DNA of 64,000 nt from the NCBI RefSeq assembly GCF_000369065.1, contig NZ_KB849803.1, positions 1 to 64,000 of the forward strand, given 5' to 3'. Below, piece by piece: positions 47,260 through 57,088 of the stretch. This DNA is from Acinetobacter haemolyticus CIP 64.3 = MTCC 9819. Lineage in GTDB: Bacteria; Pseudomonadota; Gammaproteobacteria; Pseudomonadales; Moraxellaceae. A model generated the notes under the pieces. That model saw nothing but the letters and a program-made list of their open reading frames with translations, did not search any database and had not been told where the DNA came from. The translations under genes were made by a program, and so were the position numbers. Position 1 is the stretch's first letter; every line of letters begins with the position of its first letter.

Positions 47260-48378
47260 ATGAAAGTAGGTCTGGTCGGTTGGCGTGGGATGGTAGGTTC
47301 TGTCCTTATGCAACGTATGGTTGAAGAGAATGATTTTGCTCACATTGAGCCATTTTATTTCTCTACCAGTAATGCAGGTGGCGATGCACCTTCATTTGGT
47401 GGTAAGACTGCCCCAGCACTTATGGATGCAACGGACATTAATAGTCTGAAGCAAATGAATGTCATTTTGACCTGTCAAGGTGGAGACTATACCTCTGAAG
47501 TTTTCCCAAAACTTAAAGCCGAGGGTTGGGATGGTTACTGGATTGATGCTGCATCTACACTACGTATGGCAGATGATGCGATCATTGTTCTTGATCCAGT
47601 AAACTTAAATGTGATCAAAGATGGTTTAGTCAACGGAACAAAGACTTTCGTTGGTGGTAACTGTACCGTTTCATTGATGCTGATGGGCTTAGGTTCACTT
47701 TTCCAAAATAATTTGGTTGAGTGGGCGACCTCTATGACTTACCAAGCAGCTTCTGGTGCTGGTGCCCAAAACATGCGTGAACTCATTACAGGTATGGGTT
47801 ATTTGTACAACAATACCAAAGAATTATTAGATGACCCTAAGTCTGCAATTCTTGATATTGATCGTCAAATTGCTGACTTACAACGTGGTGAAGGCTTCCC
47901 TAAAGCTAACTTTGGCGTGCCATTGGCAGGTTCATTGATCCCTTATATCGACAAACAACTCGAAAGTGGTCAGTCAAAAGAAGAATGGAAAGGTCAAGTT
48001 GAAACCAACAAGATTTTAGGTAATCAACAAATTGTTCCTATCGATGGTCATTGTGTCCGCATCGGTGCGATGCGTTGTCACTCTCAAGCAATTACTTTGA
48101 AATTGAAAAAAGATGTACCGCTTGATGAGATCGAGGATATGATCCGTAATTCGAGTCAATGGGCTAAAGTTGTTCCTAATACACGCGAAGCGTCAATGAC
48201 CGATCTGACCCCTGTTGCAGTTACTGGTACATTAACTGTACCAGTTGGTCGTTTACGTAAATTGAACATGGGTAAAGAATACCTCGGTGCATTTACGGTA
48301 GGAGACCAACTACTTTGGGGCGCTGCTGAACCTTTACGTCGTATGTTACGCATTCTTGTGGAATTCAAGAACGCGTAA
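47260..48378 (+). CDS. asd: Aspartate-semialdehyde dehydrogenase
   Basis: Reduces aspartyl phosphate to aspartate semialdehyde for lysine, diaminopimelate, threonine and methionine synthesis. 372 residues: NADP-binding [17 protein letters not shown], catalytic Cys in [14 protein letters not shown], and the C-terminal [12 protein letters not shown] holding the catalytic His. The length fits the Gram-negative Asd branch. It is a single gene with its own promoter and terminator. Confidence 0.97.
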   Translation: MKVGLVGWRGMVGSVLMQRMVEENDFAHIEPFYFSTSNAGGDAPSFGGKTAPALMDATDINSLKQMNVILTCQGGDYTSEVFPKLKAEGWDGYWIDAASTLRMADDAIIVLDPVNLNVIKDGLVNGTKTFVGGNCTVSLMLMGLGSLFQNNLVEWATSMTYQAASGAGAQNMRELITGMGYLYNNTKELLDDPKSAILDIDRQIADLQRGEGFPKANFGVPLAGSLIPYIDKQLESGQSKEEWKGQVETNKILGNQQIVPIDGHCVRIGAMRCHSQAITLKLKKDVPLDEIEDMIRNSSQWAKVVPNTREASMTDLTPVAVTGTLTVPVGRLRKLNMGKEYLGAFTVGDQLLWGAAEPLRRMLRILVEFKNA

Positions 48379-48398
48379 GCAAAAACTGATAAAAAACA

Positions 48399-48428
48399 AA
48401 AGCCGATCACATTTGATCGGCTTTTTTT
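48399..48428 (+). terminator. asd terminator
   Basis: An 11-bp stem AAAGCCGATCA/TGATCGGCTTT (48399-48409 with 48414-48424), loop CATT, followed by a run of seven T. Confidence 0.9.
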
Positions 48429-48561
48429 ATTACCGTAGATAAGGAATTTACAATCCATTTACATCACGGTAATGTATACTCAGCTAGTGTTGGCATTTCA
48501 CCATGGCTGAAATATCAACGGGCCCTAGACCTGACTACAACACCACTATTCATGGATCGAG

Positions 48562-49983
48562 ATGACTGTTAATAACAAATTAAAAATTGCCATTTTAGCC
48601 ATTTTATCTTCGCAATCTCTTTATGCGATTACCTTTGACCCGCTGCAAATTCAATCTGCACCTGGTGAATTACTTTATGCTGAAATGAGCTTTCATCAAG
48701 CAGATTCAAATGCAAGATTAGAGGTTTCACTAGCAACACCAGATGACTTGCGTATGTTAGGTGCAACACATCAACCACCTGCACATCTCAATTTTTTTAC
48801 ACGTCGTAATAATCGCGGTGAGGGTGTTATCGTTGTTACCTCTACTCGCCCAATGCTCGATCCTGAGCTAAATATTATTCTAAAAATACAAGAAGGTAGT
48901 GCCTCACATTTAAAGCATATTCGACAACCCATTCGACAAAATGCCAAAGTCGCAAACAATGCTAAAAGCAGCTATGAAAAATCTTTGACACCCAAGTTCA
49001 TCGTAAGTGAAAAAGACATTGCTTTAAACCTGCCTGAAAGCACTCAATTTAATACAACTACCCAACCCAGTCTGAAACAAGAAAAGCTCTTAAACGCCCC
49101 CTTTGTACTCCCTCCTGTCTTAAATATTTCAGAGACACGTCATTCTGCAACTGCAACTGCAACTGCAACTGCAACTGCAACTGCAACTATTGAGCAAGCT
49201 CAAATAAAAGAAGAGATCAACTCTACAGCTAAAAATCAAGCCAATACAAATACGTTAGCAACTCAAACTGCTACAGATGAAGCCATTACGCAAAGCAATA
49301 CCACAGCAAATGAAAGCAAAATAGAAACTGCCCAAGCAGAAGTAAAAATAGAACAAGCATCTGAAAAGGCCCAAGAACAGCCGTTAAAAGAGGCAACAAA
49401 GCCTAAAGCGCCAACCAATCAACAACCAGCAGCATCAGCCAATGCTCAACAGCATGTCGTACAACGAAATGAGTCACTTTGGAGTATTGCCCAACGCATT
49501 TCAGCGCAGACGCAACAACCATTACATCAAGTGATGCATCAAATTAAGCAACAGAACGAACATGCTTTTATCGGCGGCAATGCCAATCGCTTAAGACAAG
49601 GTTCTCATTTAAACTTCAATCTCAACTCAGTTCCAGTGAGAAAAACACCACCAACATCAACTATAACTGCACAATCACGTATACCAGCTGAGAAAGCGAA
49701 ATATCGCTTGCAACAGGCCGAAATGACCTTAGTTGCGGAAAGCAATCAAGATTCAAGCACTGGAAGTGCCAAAAAAGACACATTACAGCAAAAAAGCACT
49801 GCAGACTTGTCATTAAAAGTTATGACAGCACGAGAAAAAACCGTTACATTACAAAAAAACGTAACGCAGTTAGAATTGGCTTTACGCCAAAAGGAACAAC
49901 GGATTCAACTGCTCAATGCTCGACTCGCTGCACTACAAGATCAGTTGAAAGCGCAACAGGAAGCGAAGAATTCAGCGCACTAA
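48562..49983 (+). CDS. fimV: FimV N-terminal half (periplasmic, LysM)
   Basis: A 473-residue exported protein. Signal peptide (KLKIAILAILSSQSLYA), then the FimV N-terminal domain (ITFDPLQIQSAPGELLYAEMSF, LEVSLATPDDLRMLG, GVIVVTSTRPMLDPELNIILKI) as in the peptidoglycan-binding pilus hub of Pseudomonas. A Gln/Thr/Lys-rich linker contains (Ala-Thr)7 at residues 196-209. A LysM domain (about 296-352, HVVQRNESLWSIAQRIS) and a C-terminal coiled coil (LELALRQKEQRIQLLNARLAAL) follow. It stops before the membrane helix that a one-piece FimV carries; that helix starts the next gene, 58 bases downstream. Confidence 0.85.
   Translation: MTVNNKLKIAILAILSSQSLYAITFDPLQIQSAPGELLYAEMSFHQADSNARLEVSLATPDDLRMLGATHQPPAHLNFFTRRNNRGEGVIVVTSTRPMLDPELNIILKIQEGSASHLKHIRQPIRQNAKVANNAKSSYEKSLTPKFIVSEKDIALNLPESTQFNTTTQPSLKQEKLLNAPFVLPPVLNISETRHSATATATATATATATIEQAQIKEEINSTAKNQANTNTLATQTATDEAITQSNTTANESKIETAQAEVKIEQASEKAQEQPLKEATKPKAPTNQQPAASANAQQHVVQRNESLWSIAQRISAQTQQPLHQVMHQIKQQNEHAFIGGNANRLRQGSHLNFNLNSVPVRKTPPTSTITAQSRIPAEKAKYRLQQAEMTLVAESNQDSSTGSAKKDTLQQKSTADLSLKVMTAREKTVTLQKNVTQLELALRQKEQRIQLLNARLAALQDQLKAQQEAKNSAH
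49147..49188 (+). repeat. Hexanucleotide microsatellite (GCAACT)7
   Basis: Seven exact tandem copies of GCAACT in frame with the fimV N-terminal gene, encoding (Ala-Thr)7. A multiple of three, so slippage would change length without a frameshift. Confidence 0.97.
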
Positions 49984-50041
49984 GTTACGAAAACATTTAT
50001 AGATTTGTATAAAGCGGTTCTGGCTTTAAGGGGTATAGATC

Positions 50042-51247
50042 ATGTCAACTATAATAATCGTATTGCTCGTCATCGTTTTGATTGTAGCAATCGTTCTTAA
50101 AAAGCGTGAAGGTCAGCAAAAGCAGACCGCAGCAAAAAAAACTGCTAGCAAAACTGCGAAAAAAGCTTCATCGCGTACTACATTGGTTCAAGAAGAGCAT
50201 GTACCTGCCCCAGCAGTGACAACACCAATCTCGGAAAGTCTGCGTCAAAGACTGAGTCATGAAATTCAACAGGGTAATTATCTGACTGCTGAAGCACAGA
50301 TTAACCAAGCGTTAAAACAAGATAATGCTCAACATGAATTATATTTATTTTTAGCAGATATTCATTTAGCACAAAAAGATGAGTTCGCAATTGATCAATT
50401 GATCAAACATTTGCATGCATTAAAGTTAGCCGATATTGCTCAGGCTGCTGAAGTTAAGAAAAAAGAAGGGTTAAAAGCGACTTCATTTGACAGTATTGAG
50501 TTCGACCATCAAGCTAGTGCCCCTACGATAGACACGACATCAGAGCAAAAATCTGAGTTTGATGGCTTAGCACAAGATACTCCCCAAAGTTTTGATGACT
50601 TGCAATCTGAATATATTGCACCTGCTGAACAAGAAAAGGTTGCAGAGCCGAAATCAGCCGTTGAACCTTTAGATTTTGACTTCTCTTTCGAGCAAAAAGA
50701 AACAGCCAAAACTGACACTACTGCTGTAGATGTTCAAGACCAGCAAGCGCTGGCATTTACCCCAAGTATTGATTCAACACCAAGTATCGAAGAAACAAAA
50801 AAACCTGAAGAAAAACCAGCCCTAGATTTTAGCTTTGGTAATTTAGAGTTAGCACCCACTCAACCTATAGATGAAGTTGAGGAGGCTCAATCTAAAACGG
50901 ATCTATCCCCGAACCTCGCACCTGAACAAGTGGCATTTAAAGACAGTCCAGTTGAACTAGAAAAAGCTGAATTGGACTTTGGTACAACCGAAACAAATGT
51001 TGATTTAGCAGCAAATTCTCCTGCACAGGTCGTACCAGAAGCTGTTACGCTAACTGATCCACTTGCCCAATCTTTTCCAGATTTGCAACAGCTAGATGAA
51101 GCTCAACTTAACTTAGATCTTGCTGAGCAATACATCGAACTTGGGGCATACGAGTCTGCCCAAGTATTGCTACAAAGCAGCCAATCTCAGTTTAATGCTG
51201 AACAACAACAACGTTCACAAAAATTACTGAATCAAATAGCGTCATAA
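50042..51247 (+). CDS. fimV: FimV C-terminal half (membrane helix, TPR-like cytosolic domain)
   Basis: A 401-residue protein that begins directly with a membrane helix (IIIVLLVIVLIVAIVL), then a Lys-rich stretch, a helical module (LRQRLSHEIQQGNYLTAEAQINQALKQ) and, after an acidic Glu/Pro-rich linker of about 250 residues, the FimV C-terminal domain (LNLDLAEQYIELGAYESAQVLLQ). An AAGGGG site lies 7 bases before the ATG. In Pseudomonas these parts and the preceding LysM part are one polypeptide; here they form two genes in different frames. Confidence 0.85.
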   Translation: MSTIIIVLLVIVLIVAIVLKKREGQQKQTAAKKTASKTAKKASSRTTLVQEEHVPAPAVTTPISESLRQRLSHEIQQGNYLTAEAQINQALKQDNAQHELYLFLADIHLAQKDEFAIDQLIKHLHALKLADIAQAAEVKKKEGLKATSFDSIEFDHQASAPTIDTTSEQKSEFDGLAQDTPQSFDDLQSEYIAPAEQEKVAEPKSAVEPLDFDFSFEQKETAKTDTTAVDVQDQQALAFTPSIDSTPSIEETKKPEEKPALDFSFGNLELAPTQPIDEVEEAQSKTDLSPNLAPEQVAFKDSPVELEKAELDFGTTETNVDLAANSPAQVVPEAVTLTDPLAQSFPDLQQLDEAQLNLDLAEQYIELGAYESAQVLLQSSQSQFNAEQQQRSQKLLNQIAS

Positions 51248-51265
51248 AGCAGATCGGTCTAAAAT

Positions 51266-51291
51266 AAGCAGTCTCCATGACTGCTTTTTTT
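51266..51291 (+). terminator. Terminator after the FimV genes
   Basis: An 8-bp stem AAGCAGTC/GACTGCTT (51266-51273 with 51279-51286), 5-base loop, followed by TTTTT. Confidence 0.82.
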
Positions 51292-51311
51292 ATGATGAAA
51301 AAATTTCTATT

Positions 51312-52277
51312 ATGAAAACAATCGCTTTAATTTATATGGGTGGAACCTTTGGCTGCGTTGGTGATCCTTTGATGCCGATGCCTGAACACAGCTTTTTACC
51401 TGCACTGAAAAAAGTAATCCCTACACATTTCTCGATAGAGTGTTTTGCTGCACCAAGCATCAAAGACAGTAGCGCTTGTACTGCAACAGACTGGCTCAAA
51501 CTTATACAACAAGTTCAGCAACTACAACTTGACGGTTTTCAGCATTTTGTCATCATCCATGGTACAGATACTTTAAGCTATGCAGCAGCAACACTTGCGC
51601 GTTTCATAGGGCATTCTTGCCATGTCGTGATTACAGGTAGCCAGTATCCTCTACTCAACATTGATGGAAATGACATCCGAGAGTTTACTGATGCATTGAG
51701 TAATTTAACTCTCGCATGTGAGCAAGTCCTTCGACTCCCTGCTGGTGTCTATCTTGCCTTTCATCAACAGATTTTCCATGCACAAACAGCACTAAAAGTT
51801 CATACGACTGAATTGAATGCATTTGCAGGTGTTGCAGCAACTCAAGAATGTCATACTGTCGCCGATTATTTTGTGGTCCAAAATGAACATTTTGAACAAG
51901 CCACACAGCTCAGCGTACTCAACTTGATGTTACAACCCATCGCGCAAGAGCAGCTCACCCTACAGCTAAAGAATATTCTTGCAAACCCACCTCACTTTTT
52001 AATTTTACAAGGATTTGGGACGGGCAATATTGCTGTCAATGATGAGATACTATCGTTATTTGAAGCCCTCTATCAGCGCCAATGCCTCACCATTGTTAGT
52101 ACTCAAGTCACCTTTGGGCAAATAGATCAACGTTATGCGGTTAGTTCATGGATTCATTCTGCCAAAGTTTTGCTCAATGATTGTCATAGCCATGCCGATT
52201 TATATGCAAAAGCCCTGCAAATGTATTTAAAATACCCGACCCACGATCAATGGTTCACTCATTGGCAGCAACACTAA
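51312..52277 (+). CDS. Asparaginase
   Basis: Hydrolyses asparagine to aspartate and ammonia. 321 residues. First catalytic Thr region IYMGGTFG (usual GGTI) and the second motif VIIHGTDTLSYAA are both present. No signal peptide, so it is the cytosolic type I branch. The last part (HDQWFTHW) is typical of the family. Followed 15 bases later by truA, probably in one transcript. Confidence 0.87.
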   Translation: MKTIALIYMGGTFGCVGDPLMPMPEHSFLPALKKVIPTHFSIECFAAPSIKDSSACTATDWLKLIQQVQQLQLDGFQHFVIIHGTDTLSYAAATLARFIGHSCHVVITGSQYPLLNIDGNDIREFTDALSNLTLACEQVLRLPAGVYLAFHQQIFHAQTALKVHTTELNAFAGVAATQECHTVADYFVVQNEHFEQATQLSVLNLMLQPIAQEQLTLQLKNILANPPHFLILQGFGTGNIAVNDEILSLFEALYQRQCLTIVSTQVTFGQIDQRYAVSSWIHSAKVLLNDCHSHADLYAKALQMYLKYPTHDQWFTHWQQH

Positions 52278-52292
52278 TTCCGAGGTTAAGAC

Positions 52293-53090
52293 ATGCAACG
52301 TTATGCAATTGGTATTGAATTTTGCGGTACTCAATACCGTGGTTGGCAAACACAACAAGCAGGCGTTGCAAGTGTTCAAGAAACCATTGAAAAAGTCTTA
52401 AGCACAATTGCAGATCACCCTATTATGTTGCATGGTGCTGGACGTACGGATGCAGGAGTACATGCAACCAATATGGTTGCGCATTTTGATACTACCGCAA
52501 TCCGCCCAGATCGTGGTTGGCTCATGGGGACAAACAGCCAACTTCCGAAGGATATCTCACTTCAGTGGATTAAACGCATGGATGAAAGCTTCCATGCTCG
52601 CTTTAAAGCTCGCGCAAGACGCTATCGCTATATCGTTTATAACGCCCCAACTCGCCCCGCGTTATTGTATAAGCAAGTAACCCATCTCTATCAAACCCTT
52701 GATGTACAGAAAATGATTGCTGCTGCTGCAAAATTTGAAGGCACGCACAATTTTGAGACCTTCCGCGCTGCAGCATGTCAATCCAATCAACCTGTACGCC
52801 ACGTCAAACATTGTCGTTTGTTTGAACATGGCCGCTATCTAGTTCTTGATATCCAAGCGGATGGTTTTTTGCATCATATGGTGCGAAATATTATGGGCTG
52901 CTTACTTGAGATTGGACAAGGGATGTATGAGATCGACCATATTGATCACATGTTCGCTGCACAAGACCGCAAAGCCGCTGGTATTACGGCACCTGCCGAT
53001 GGACTGTACTTCATTCAAGCAGAGTATCCTGAACAGTTTGATCTCCCGCAACCCCCATTGGGACCGCATTGGTTGAATCTTCCTGAATAA
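52293..53090 (+). CDS. truA: tRNA pseudouridine(38-40) synthase
   Basis: Makes pseudouridine at positions 38-40 of tRNA anticodon arms. 265 residues: start YAIGIEFCGTQYRGWQTQ, catalytic Asp in GAGRTDAGVHATN, FHARFKARARRYRYI, and FLHHMVRNIMGCLLEIG. Normal length. In many Pseudomonas relatives fimV and truA are neighbours, as here (with the asparaginase between them). Confidence 0.96.
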   Translation: MQRYAIGIEFCGTQYRGWQTQQAGVASVQETIEKVLSTIADHPIMLHGAGRTDAGVHATNMVAHFDTTAIRPDRGWLMGTNSQLPKDISLQWIKRMDESFHARFKARARRYRYIVYNAPTRPALLYKQVTHLYQTLDVQKMIAAAAKFEGTHNFETFRAAACQSNQPVRHVKHCRLFEHGRYLVLDIQADGFLHHMVRNIMGCLLEIGQGMYEIDHIDHMFAAQDRKAAGITAPADGLYFIQAEYPEQFDLPQPPLGPHWLNLPE

Positions 53091-53119
53091 AAAAACCTTA
53101 TCTGATTGATAAGGTTTTT
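53091..53119. terminator. Bidirectional terminator after truA
   Basis: A 12-bp stem AAAAACCTTATC/GATAAGGTTTTT, 5-base loop (53091-53102 with 53108-53119), between convergent truA and the AraC gene. Confidence 0.87.
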
Positions 53120-53127
53120 GGAAACTT

Positions 53128-54135
53128 TTAACGTTGCTTTCTTTTACGATATTCAACAGGGGTTTCATTGGTCCAGCGCTTAAATGCGCGATAAAAAGTA
53201 CTTGGCTCTGAAAATCCAGTTAAATACACAATACGTTCTACACTCTCATTGGTGTTTGCCAATAACTTTTTGGCTAAACGGCAACGATAATCAGAAAGAA
53301 TTTGCTGAAAACTGGTATTTGCCTCACTCAATTGAGTTCTTAGACGGCGAGGTGTGATGTTCAATTGTGCGGCAACTGTCTCCAAAGTTGTCTCACCACT
53401 TTCCAAGGTTGAACCAATGGCACGACGTACCTCACCCACTAAATCATAGCGGGCTAGCTCTTGTAATTTTTCAATCGCTAATTGTTCATGGAGCTGCAAT
53501 AGTTCTGGTTCAGCTTGCCATAACGGATAATCTAATACAGTTGCATCAAAATAAAGTCGAGTCTCTTTTTGACCCAAGCTCACAGGACAGCCGAAAACAC
53601 GAAAATACTCATCATCGTCAGCACCTTCATTAAAATTGAAATCAATATAAATCGGCTGAAACTGACCTTCAGTAATAAACTTAAAGAACCGTAGAATACC
53701 CGACATCGCACATTCAGAAAAATGACGATTCACCAAGTTATCTGGCCAATATTGCTCGCCATTACTGAGATAACAACGACCATCTTCAATAATCAATTTC
53801 GCATCAAAAGCATCACTGATTAAACGTTGGTAAGCCAAAGCACGCTTTAGCCCCTCACCAAAAGTTTCGCTACTAATAAACAAATGTTCAATGACTTGCC
53901 CTCGATACAAAGGCAAATGCTCACCAAGATGTAGCCCAATATCAGGATCGTTACTTACTTCTTGTGCAGCGATCCAAAATGCATTCTGTGCACTTAATGG
54001 CGTTCGTGCATTGGTATCAACTTGATTGAGAGCCACTCCAGCCTTGGTTAAAATCTCTTCAGTCGGTAATCCTGCTTTACGAATTGCCTGATAACCAAAG
54101 CGCAATACAACTGATGCATCTGTTAGCTGACCCAC
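53128..54135 (-). CDS. AraC family transcriptional regulator
   Basis: A 335-residue regulator. The N-terminal domain (about 10-200) looks like the arabinose-binding-like domain of the OruR/GadX-type subgroup; the C-terminal helix-turn-helix pair is clear (LETVAAQLNITPRRLRTQL and ERIVYLTGFSEPSTFYRAFKRWTNETPVEYRKRK). The start is GTG at 54135 with an AAGGG site 7 bases upstream. The target is unknown; nothing divergent except infA lies nearby. Confidence 0.88.
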   Translation of the reverse strand: MGQLTDASVVLRFGYQAIRKAGLPTEEILTKAGVALNQVDTNARTPLSAQNAFWIAAQEVSNDPDIGLHLGEHLPLYRGQVIEHLFISSETFGEGLKRALAYQRLISDAFDAKLIIEDGRCYLSNGEQYWPDNLVNRHFSECAMSGILRFFKFITEGQFQPIYIDFNFNEGADDDEYFRVFGCPVSLGQKETRLYFDATVLDYPLWQAEPELLQLHEQLAIEKLQELARYDLVGEVRRAIGSTLESGETTLETVAAQLNITPRRLRTQLSEANTSFQQILSDYRCRLAKKLLANTNESVERIVYLTGFSEPSTFYRAFKRWTNETPVEYRKRKQR

Positions 54136-54304
54136 GCAGTGCCCTTCCCTGTAAGTACGTTATTGTGACAATGAACAATAAATTTAGATTAACGTTGATT
54201 GACCAAACTGACAACAATATTCTGCTTCTTTTGTAAAAAAAATTTTAAGAATTGTCTAACAATTTCTTTCGGCTAATATCTGGCTGCCTTATCGTGACTT
54301 CATC

Positions 54305-54333
54305 TTGTAAATTTTAAATAAATTGACTATAAT
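54305..54333 (+). promoter_or_regulatory. infA promoter
   Basis: A -35 box TTGTAA (54305-54310), 17-base spacer and perfect -10 box TATAAT (54328-54333), 33 bases before the infA ATG. Confidence 0.7.
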
Positions 54334-54366
54334 TTGCGCCTTTCCAATTTGATCATCAGGTAGGCC

Positions 54367-54588
54367 ATGGCCAATAAAGAGGAACTCATCGAGTTCGAAG
54401 GCGTTGTCACCGAAACGCTTCCTAATACTATGTTCCGTGTACGTTTAGAAAACGGTCACGAAGTTATTGCTCACATTTCTGGTAAAATGCGTAAACACTA
54501 TATCCGTATTTTGACAGGCGACAGCGTAAAAGTTGAAATGACACCTTATGATTTAACAAAGGGTCGTATTACTTATCGTGCGCGCTAA
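54367..54588 (+). CDS. infA: Translation initiation factor IF-1
   Basis: 73-residue OB-fold protein with the IF-1 pattern: [44 protein letters not shown] and [14 protein letters not shown]. Binds the A site of the 30S subunit during initiation. A perfect-match -10 box is upstream and a terminator is downstream, so it is a single-gene unit. Confidence 0.98.
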   Translation: MANKEELIEFEGVVTETLPNTMFRVRLENGHEVIAHISGKMRKHYIRILTGDSVKVEMTPYDLTKGRITYRAR

Positions 54589-54602
54589 GAATTCGTGAAT
54601 GC

Positions 54603-54632
54603 AAAAAAGCCACAACTCATGTGGCTTTTTTT
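54603..54632 (+). terminator. infA terminator
   Basis: Stem AAAAAAGCCACA with TGTGGCTTTTTT and a 5-base loop, followed by more T; 14 bases past the stop. Confidence 0.88.
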
Positions 54633-54810
54633 ATAAGCTATAAGCGAATACGCTATTTAATGATCTAACACTCACTTAGTTGTTTAGAGCAATAGTAATT
54701 ATCACTGTAATATAATATCGTCTCCAGAACCGATAGATTTGTATACGCATCTCATATTCTTCGATCAAATATAAAAAATTATTTATTCCAAAAATAAGGA
54801 AATAGTCGCA

Positions 54811-55218
54811 ATGCATTATAAATTTTTTATTATTTTCTTCGCATTACTATTGCAAGGCTGTGCAACACCCAAATGGCAGTCTATTCAATTACAAGACTAT
54901 CTCCAACCTTACATCGGGCAATCTGCTCAGAACATTCAACAGAATCTCAACTTGAATGACTTAGGCTTTCAAACGCTTAAACATCCTCAAATGACAACAA
55001 ATACCTTGACGTATACGGTTTTGCGACCAATTAACATTCCTATACCCATTGCCGAGTCTATAAGTGGTTCAGGGCCGAATATGGGAGGTTCAGTGCGATT
55101 AAACTCAGCCTCTACCCGACAACAGTCTTATGATGTCAATTTTTACTGCCATATTATTTTTGAGCTCGATCAGCAACAAATTGCGCGCTCAATTCGCTAT
55201 GAAGGCAAAGCTTGCTAA
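54811..55218 (+). CDS. Hypothetical lipoprotein
   Basis: A 135-residue protein with a short signal peptide and lipobox LLQGC (Cys17), so a lipoprotein. The mature part contains GQSAQNIQQNLNLNDLGF, which resembles the small bacterial lipoprotein fold of the SmpA/OmlA type, two Cys (FYCHII and EGKAC) and no known domain. The 222-base gap before it holds no clear feature beyond the infA terminator. A terminator follows. Confidence 0.6.
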   Translation: MHYKFFIIFFALLLQGCATPKWQSIQLQDYLQPYIGQSAQNIQQNLNLNDLGFQTLKHPQMTTNTLTYTVLRPINIPIPIAESISGSGPNMGGSVRLNSASTRQQSYDVNFYCHIIFELDQQQIARSIRYEGKAC

Positions 55219-55233
55219 AGCGATATCCCAAAT

Positions 55234-55263
55234 AAAAAAACGCAGCCTTAGCTGCGTTTTTTT
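55234..55263. terminator. Bidirectional terminator
   Basis: A 13-bp stem AAAAAAACGCAGC/GCTGCGTTTTTTT (55234-55246 with 55251-55263), loop CTTA, between the lipoprotein gene and convergent leuB. Confidence 0.9.
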
Positions 55264-55275
55264 ATTTATAAGCAT

Positions 55276-56355
55276 TTAGTTGAGTGCAGAAACTACCGCC
55301 TCACCCATCGCATCGGTACCTACTTTGCTCATACCTTCTGACATAATGTCAGCTGTACGGAAACCTTGATCCAATACTTGACCAACAGCATCTTCAATTG
55401 CTTTAGCAGCAGCCTCTTCACGGAAAGTATAACGCAACATCATCGCTACAGAGAGAATGGTTGCAAGCGGGTTTGCGACATTTTGACCTGCGATATCTGG
55501 CGCAGAACCATGACAAGGCTCATACATTCCCTTGCCATTCTCATCCAACGATGCAGAAGGTAACATACCAATTGAACCCGTTAACATCGCCGCTTCATCC
55601 GATAAAATATCACCGAATAGATTACCAGTCACAATCACATCAAACTGTTTAGGCGCGCGTACCAATTGCATCGCAGCATTGTCAACATACATGTGTGATA
55701 ACTGAATATTTGAATATTGTGCTTGCTGTAAATCAGTAACAGTTTGCTTCCACAACTCAGTCACTTCGAGCACATTGGCCTTATCCACTGAGCAAACTTT
55801 TCCGCCACGCAATCCTGCAAGTTCAAATGCTACTTTTGCGATACGCTTGATTTCACTTTCTGAATAAACGTCCGTGTTATAGCCTTGTTTCTCACCATTT
55901 TCGAGTTCACGAATACCACGTGGTTGACCGAAATAGATCCCACCCGTTAATTCACGAACAATCAAAATATCTAAACCCGCAACAATTTCTGGTTTAAGGC
56001 TCGAAGCATCAGCCAATTGTGGATATAAAATTGCTGGACGTAGATTTGCAAATAGATTGAGTTCACTACGAATTTTTAATAGTCCACGCTCAGGACGGAT
56101 CGAACGCTCAATGGTATCCCACTTCGGTCCACCCACTGCACCCAATAAAATTGCATCAGCTTTTTTGGCTTGTTCGCTCGTGATGGCTGGATAAGGTTCA
56201 CCGTGTTTATCAATCGCTGAGCCACCGAGTAAACCATGCTCCCATGTCAAACCTAAATTAAATTTATCATTGACCTTAGTTAGTACTTTTTCAGCAGCGC
56301 CAACAATCTCAGGACCAATGCCATCACCCGCTAAAATTAAAATATGTTTAGACAT
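55276..56355 (-). CDS. leuB: 3-isopropylmalate dehydrogenase
   Basis: Oxidative decarboxylation of 3-isopropylmalate, the third step of leucine synthesis. 359 residues with the family pattern: [48 protein letters not shown], and the substrate and metal site [29 protein letters not shown]. It follows leuC and leuD on the same strand, with a lipoprotein gene between leuD and leuB. Confidence 0.97.
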   Translation of the reverse strand: MSKHILILAGDGIGPEIVGAAEKVLTKVNDKFNLGLTWEHGLLGGSAIDKHGEPYPAITSEQAKKADAILLGAVGGPKWDTIERSIRPERGLLKIRSELNLFANLRPAILYPQLADASSLKPEIVAGLDILIVRELTGGIYFGQPRGIRELENGEKQGYNTDVYSESEIKRIAKVAFELAGLRGGKVCSVDKANVLEVTELWKQTVTDLQQAQYSNIQLSHMYVDNAAMQLVRAPKQFDVIVTGNLFGDILSDEAAMLTGSIGMLPSASLDENGKGMYEPCHGSAPDIAGQNVANPLATILSVAMMLRYTFREEAAAKAIEDAVGQVLDQGFRTADIMSEGMSKVGTDAMGEAVVSALN

Positions 56356-56398
56356 CTATTTTTCCAGTTTGATATGCGCAGTTCTCACTGCAAGCGAA

Positions 56399-56974
56399 TT
56401 AAATCTTTTTTTCAATAAATTCACCTAAGCCTTTGCTGACATCATAAGATCTGCAAAAACGGCGAATTGTTTGTTGCTCTTGCTGTAAATCAACACATAA
56501 AGGATCAGGTGCAGAAACGGTTAGTAAGCTACCTGAACGAGAAGTGCGATCACGATACATTTTGAAGGTATAGCGTAAATACGGTTTAAACTCATGAATG
56601 ACATGAAAGGTTTCCGCACGATCAAGAGAAATCGGATAGAAACGGATCACGATTTCATATTCTTTCGCGGGAACACTGAGATAAACTTGCTGTTTTCGGC
56701 TGAATACAGAACCCTGTAATCTGACAATGCCACGTTCCATCGCCTGTCGACTTATACGATGTGACGATGCATTAATGACCTCAATATCATTAATTCGAGC
56801 AAACTCACAATTCTCTACGCCTGAACAATGTAAGGTTGCATTATTCGCTTTTTGCTCTAGTGTATTTTGAGCAATACGAACTTGATCAACCACATTAGTT
56901 GTGTTTTGACATCCAGCTAAAATTGTTCCAACAGATAAACACAACAAAATATTGCGTGCCAATATCCTTCTCAT
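56399..56974 (-). CDS. Hypothetical lipoprotein inside the leucine cluster
   Basis: A 191-residue protein with signal peptide and lipobox LAGC (Cys22), so a lipoprotein. The mature part has Cys pairs (LHCSGVENCEF, PLCVDLQ, RRFCRSY) and basic, beta-rich stretches. No known family. It lies between leuD (114 bases upstream) and leuB (43 bases downstream) and may be co-transcribed with them, although nothing links it to leucine synthesis. Confidence 0.65.
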   Translation of the reverse strand: MRRILARNILLCLSVGTILAGCQNTTNVVDQVRIAQNTLEQKANNATLHCSGVENCEFARINDIEVINASSHRISRQAMERGIVRLQGSVFSRKQQVYLSVPAKEYEIVIRFYPISLDRAETFHVIHEFKPYLRYTFKMYRDRTSRSGSLLTVSAPDPLCVDLQQEQQTIRRFCRSYDVSKGLGEFIEKKI

Positions 56975-57088
56975 TGTTCAGGCCCAGTCCTCATGTCATA
57001 GCAACATGCAAGCAAAATAATCTTTGTTTGCATGTTAGCAAGAGTTGTATCGCTATGCTATGTCTATGTTCAAAATGTATTCAAACAA

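Noticed and set aside
49984..50041. Split fimV as a sequencing error or frameshift
   Set aside because: The gap has a good ribosome site before a new ATG, the upstream frame ends naturally after a coiled coil, and the downstream gene starts exactly at the membrane helix.
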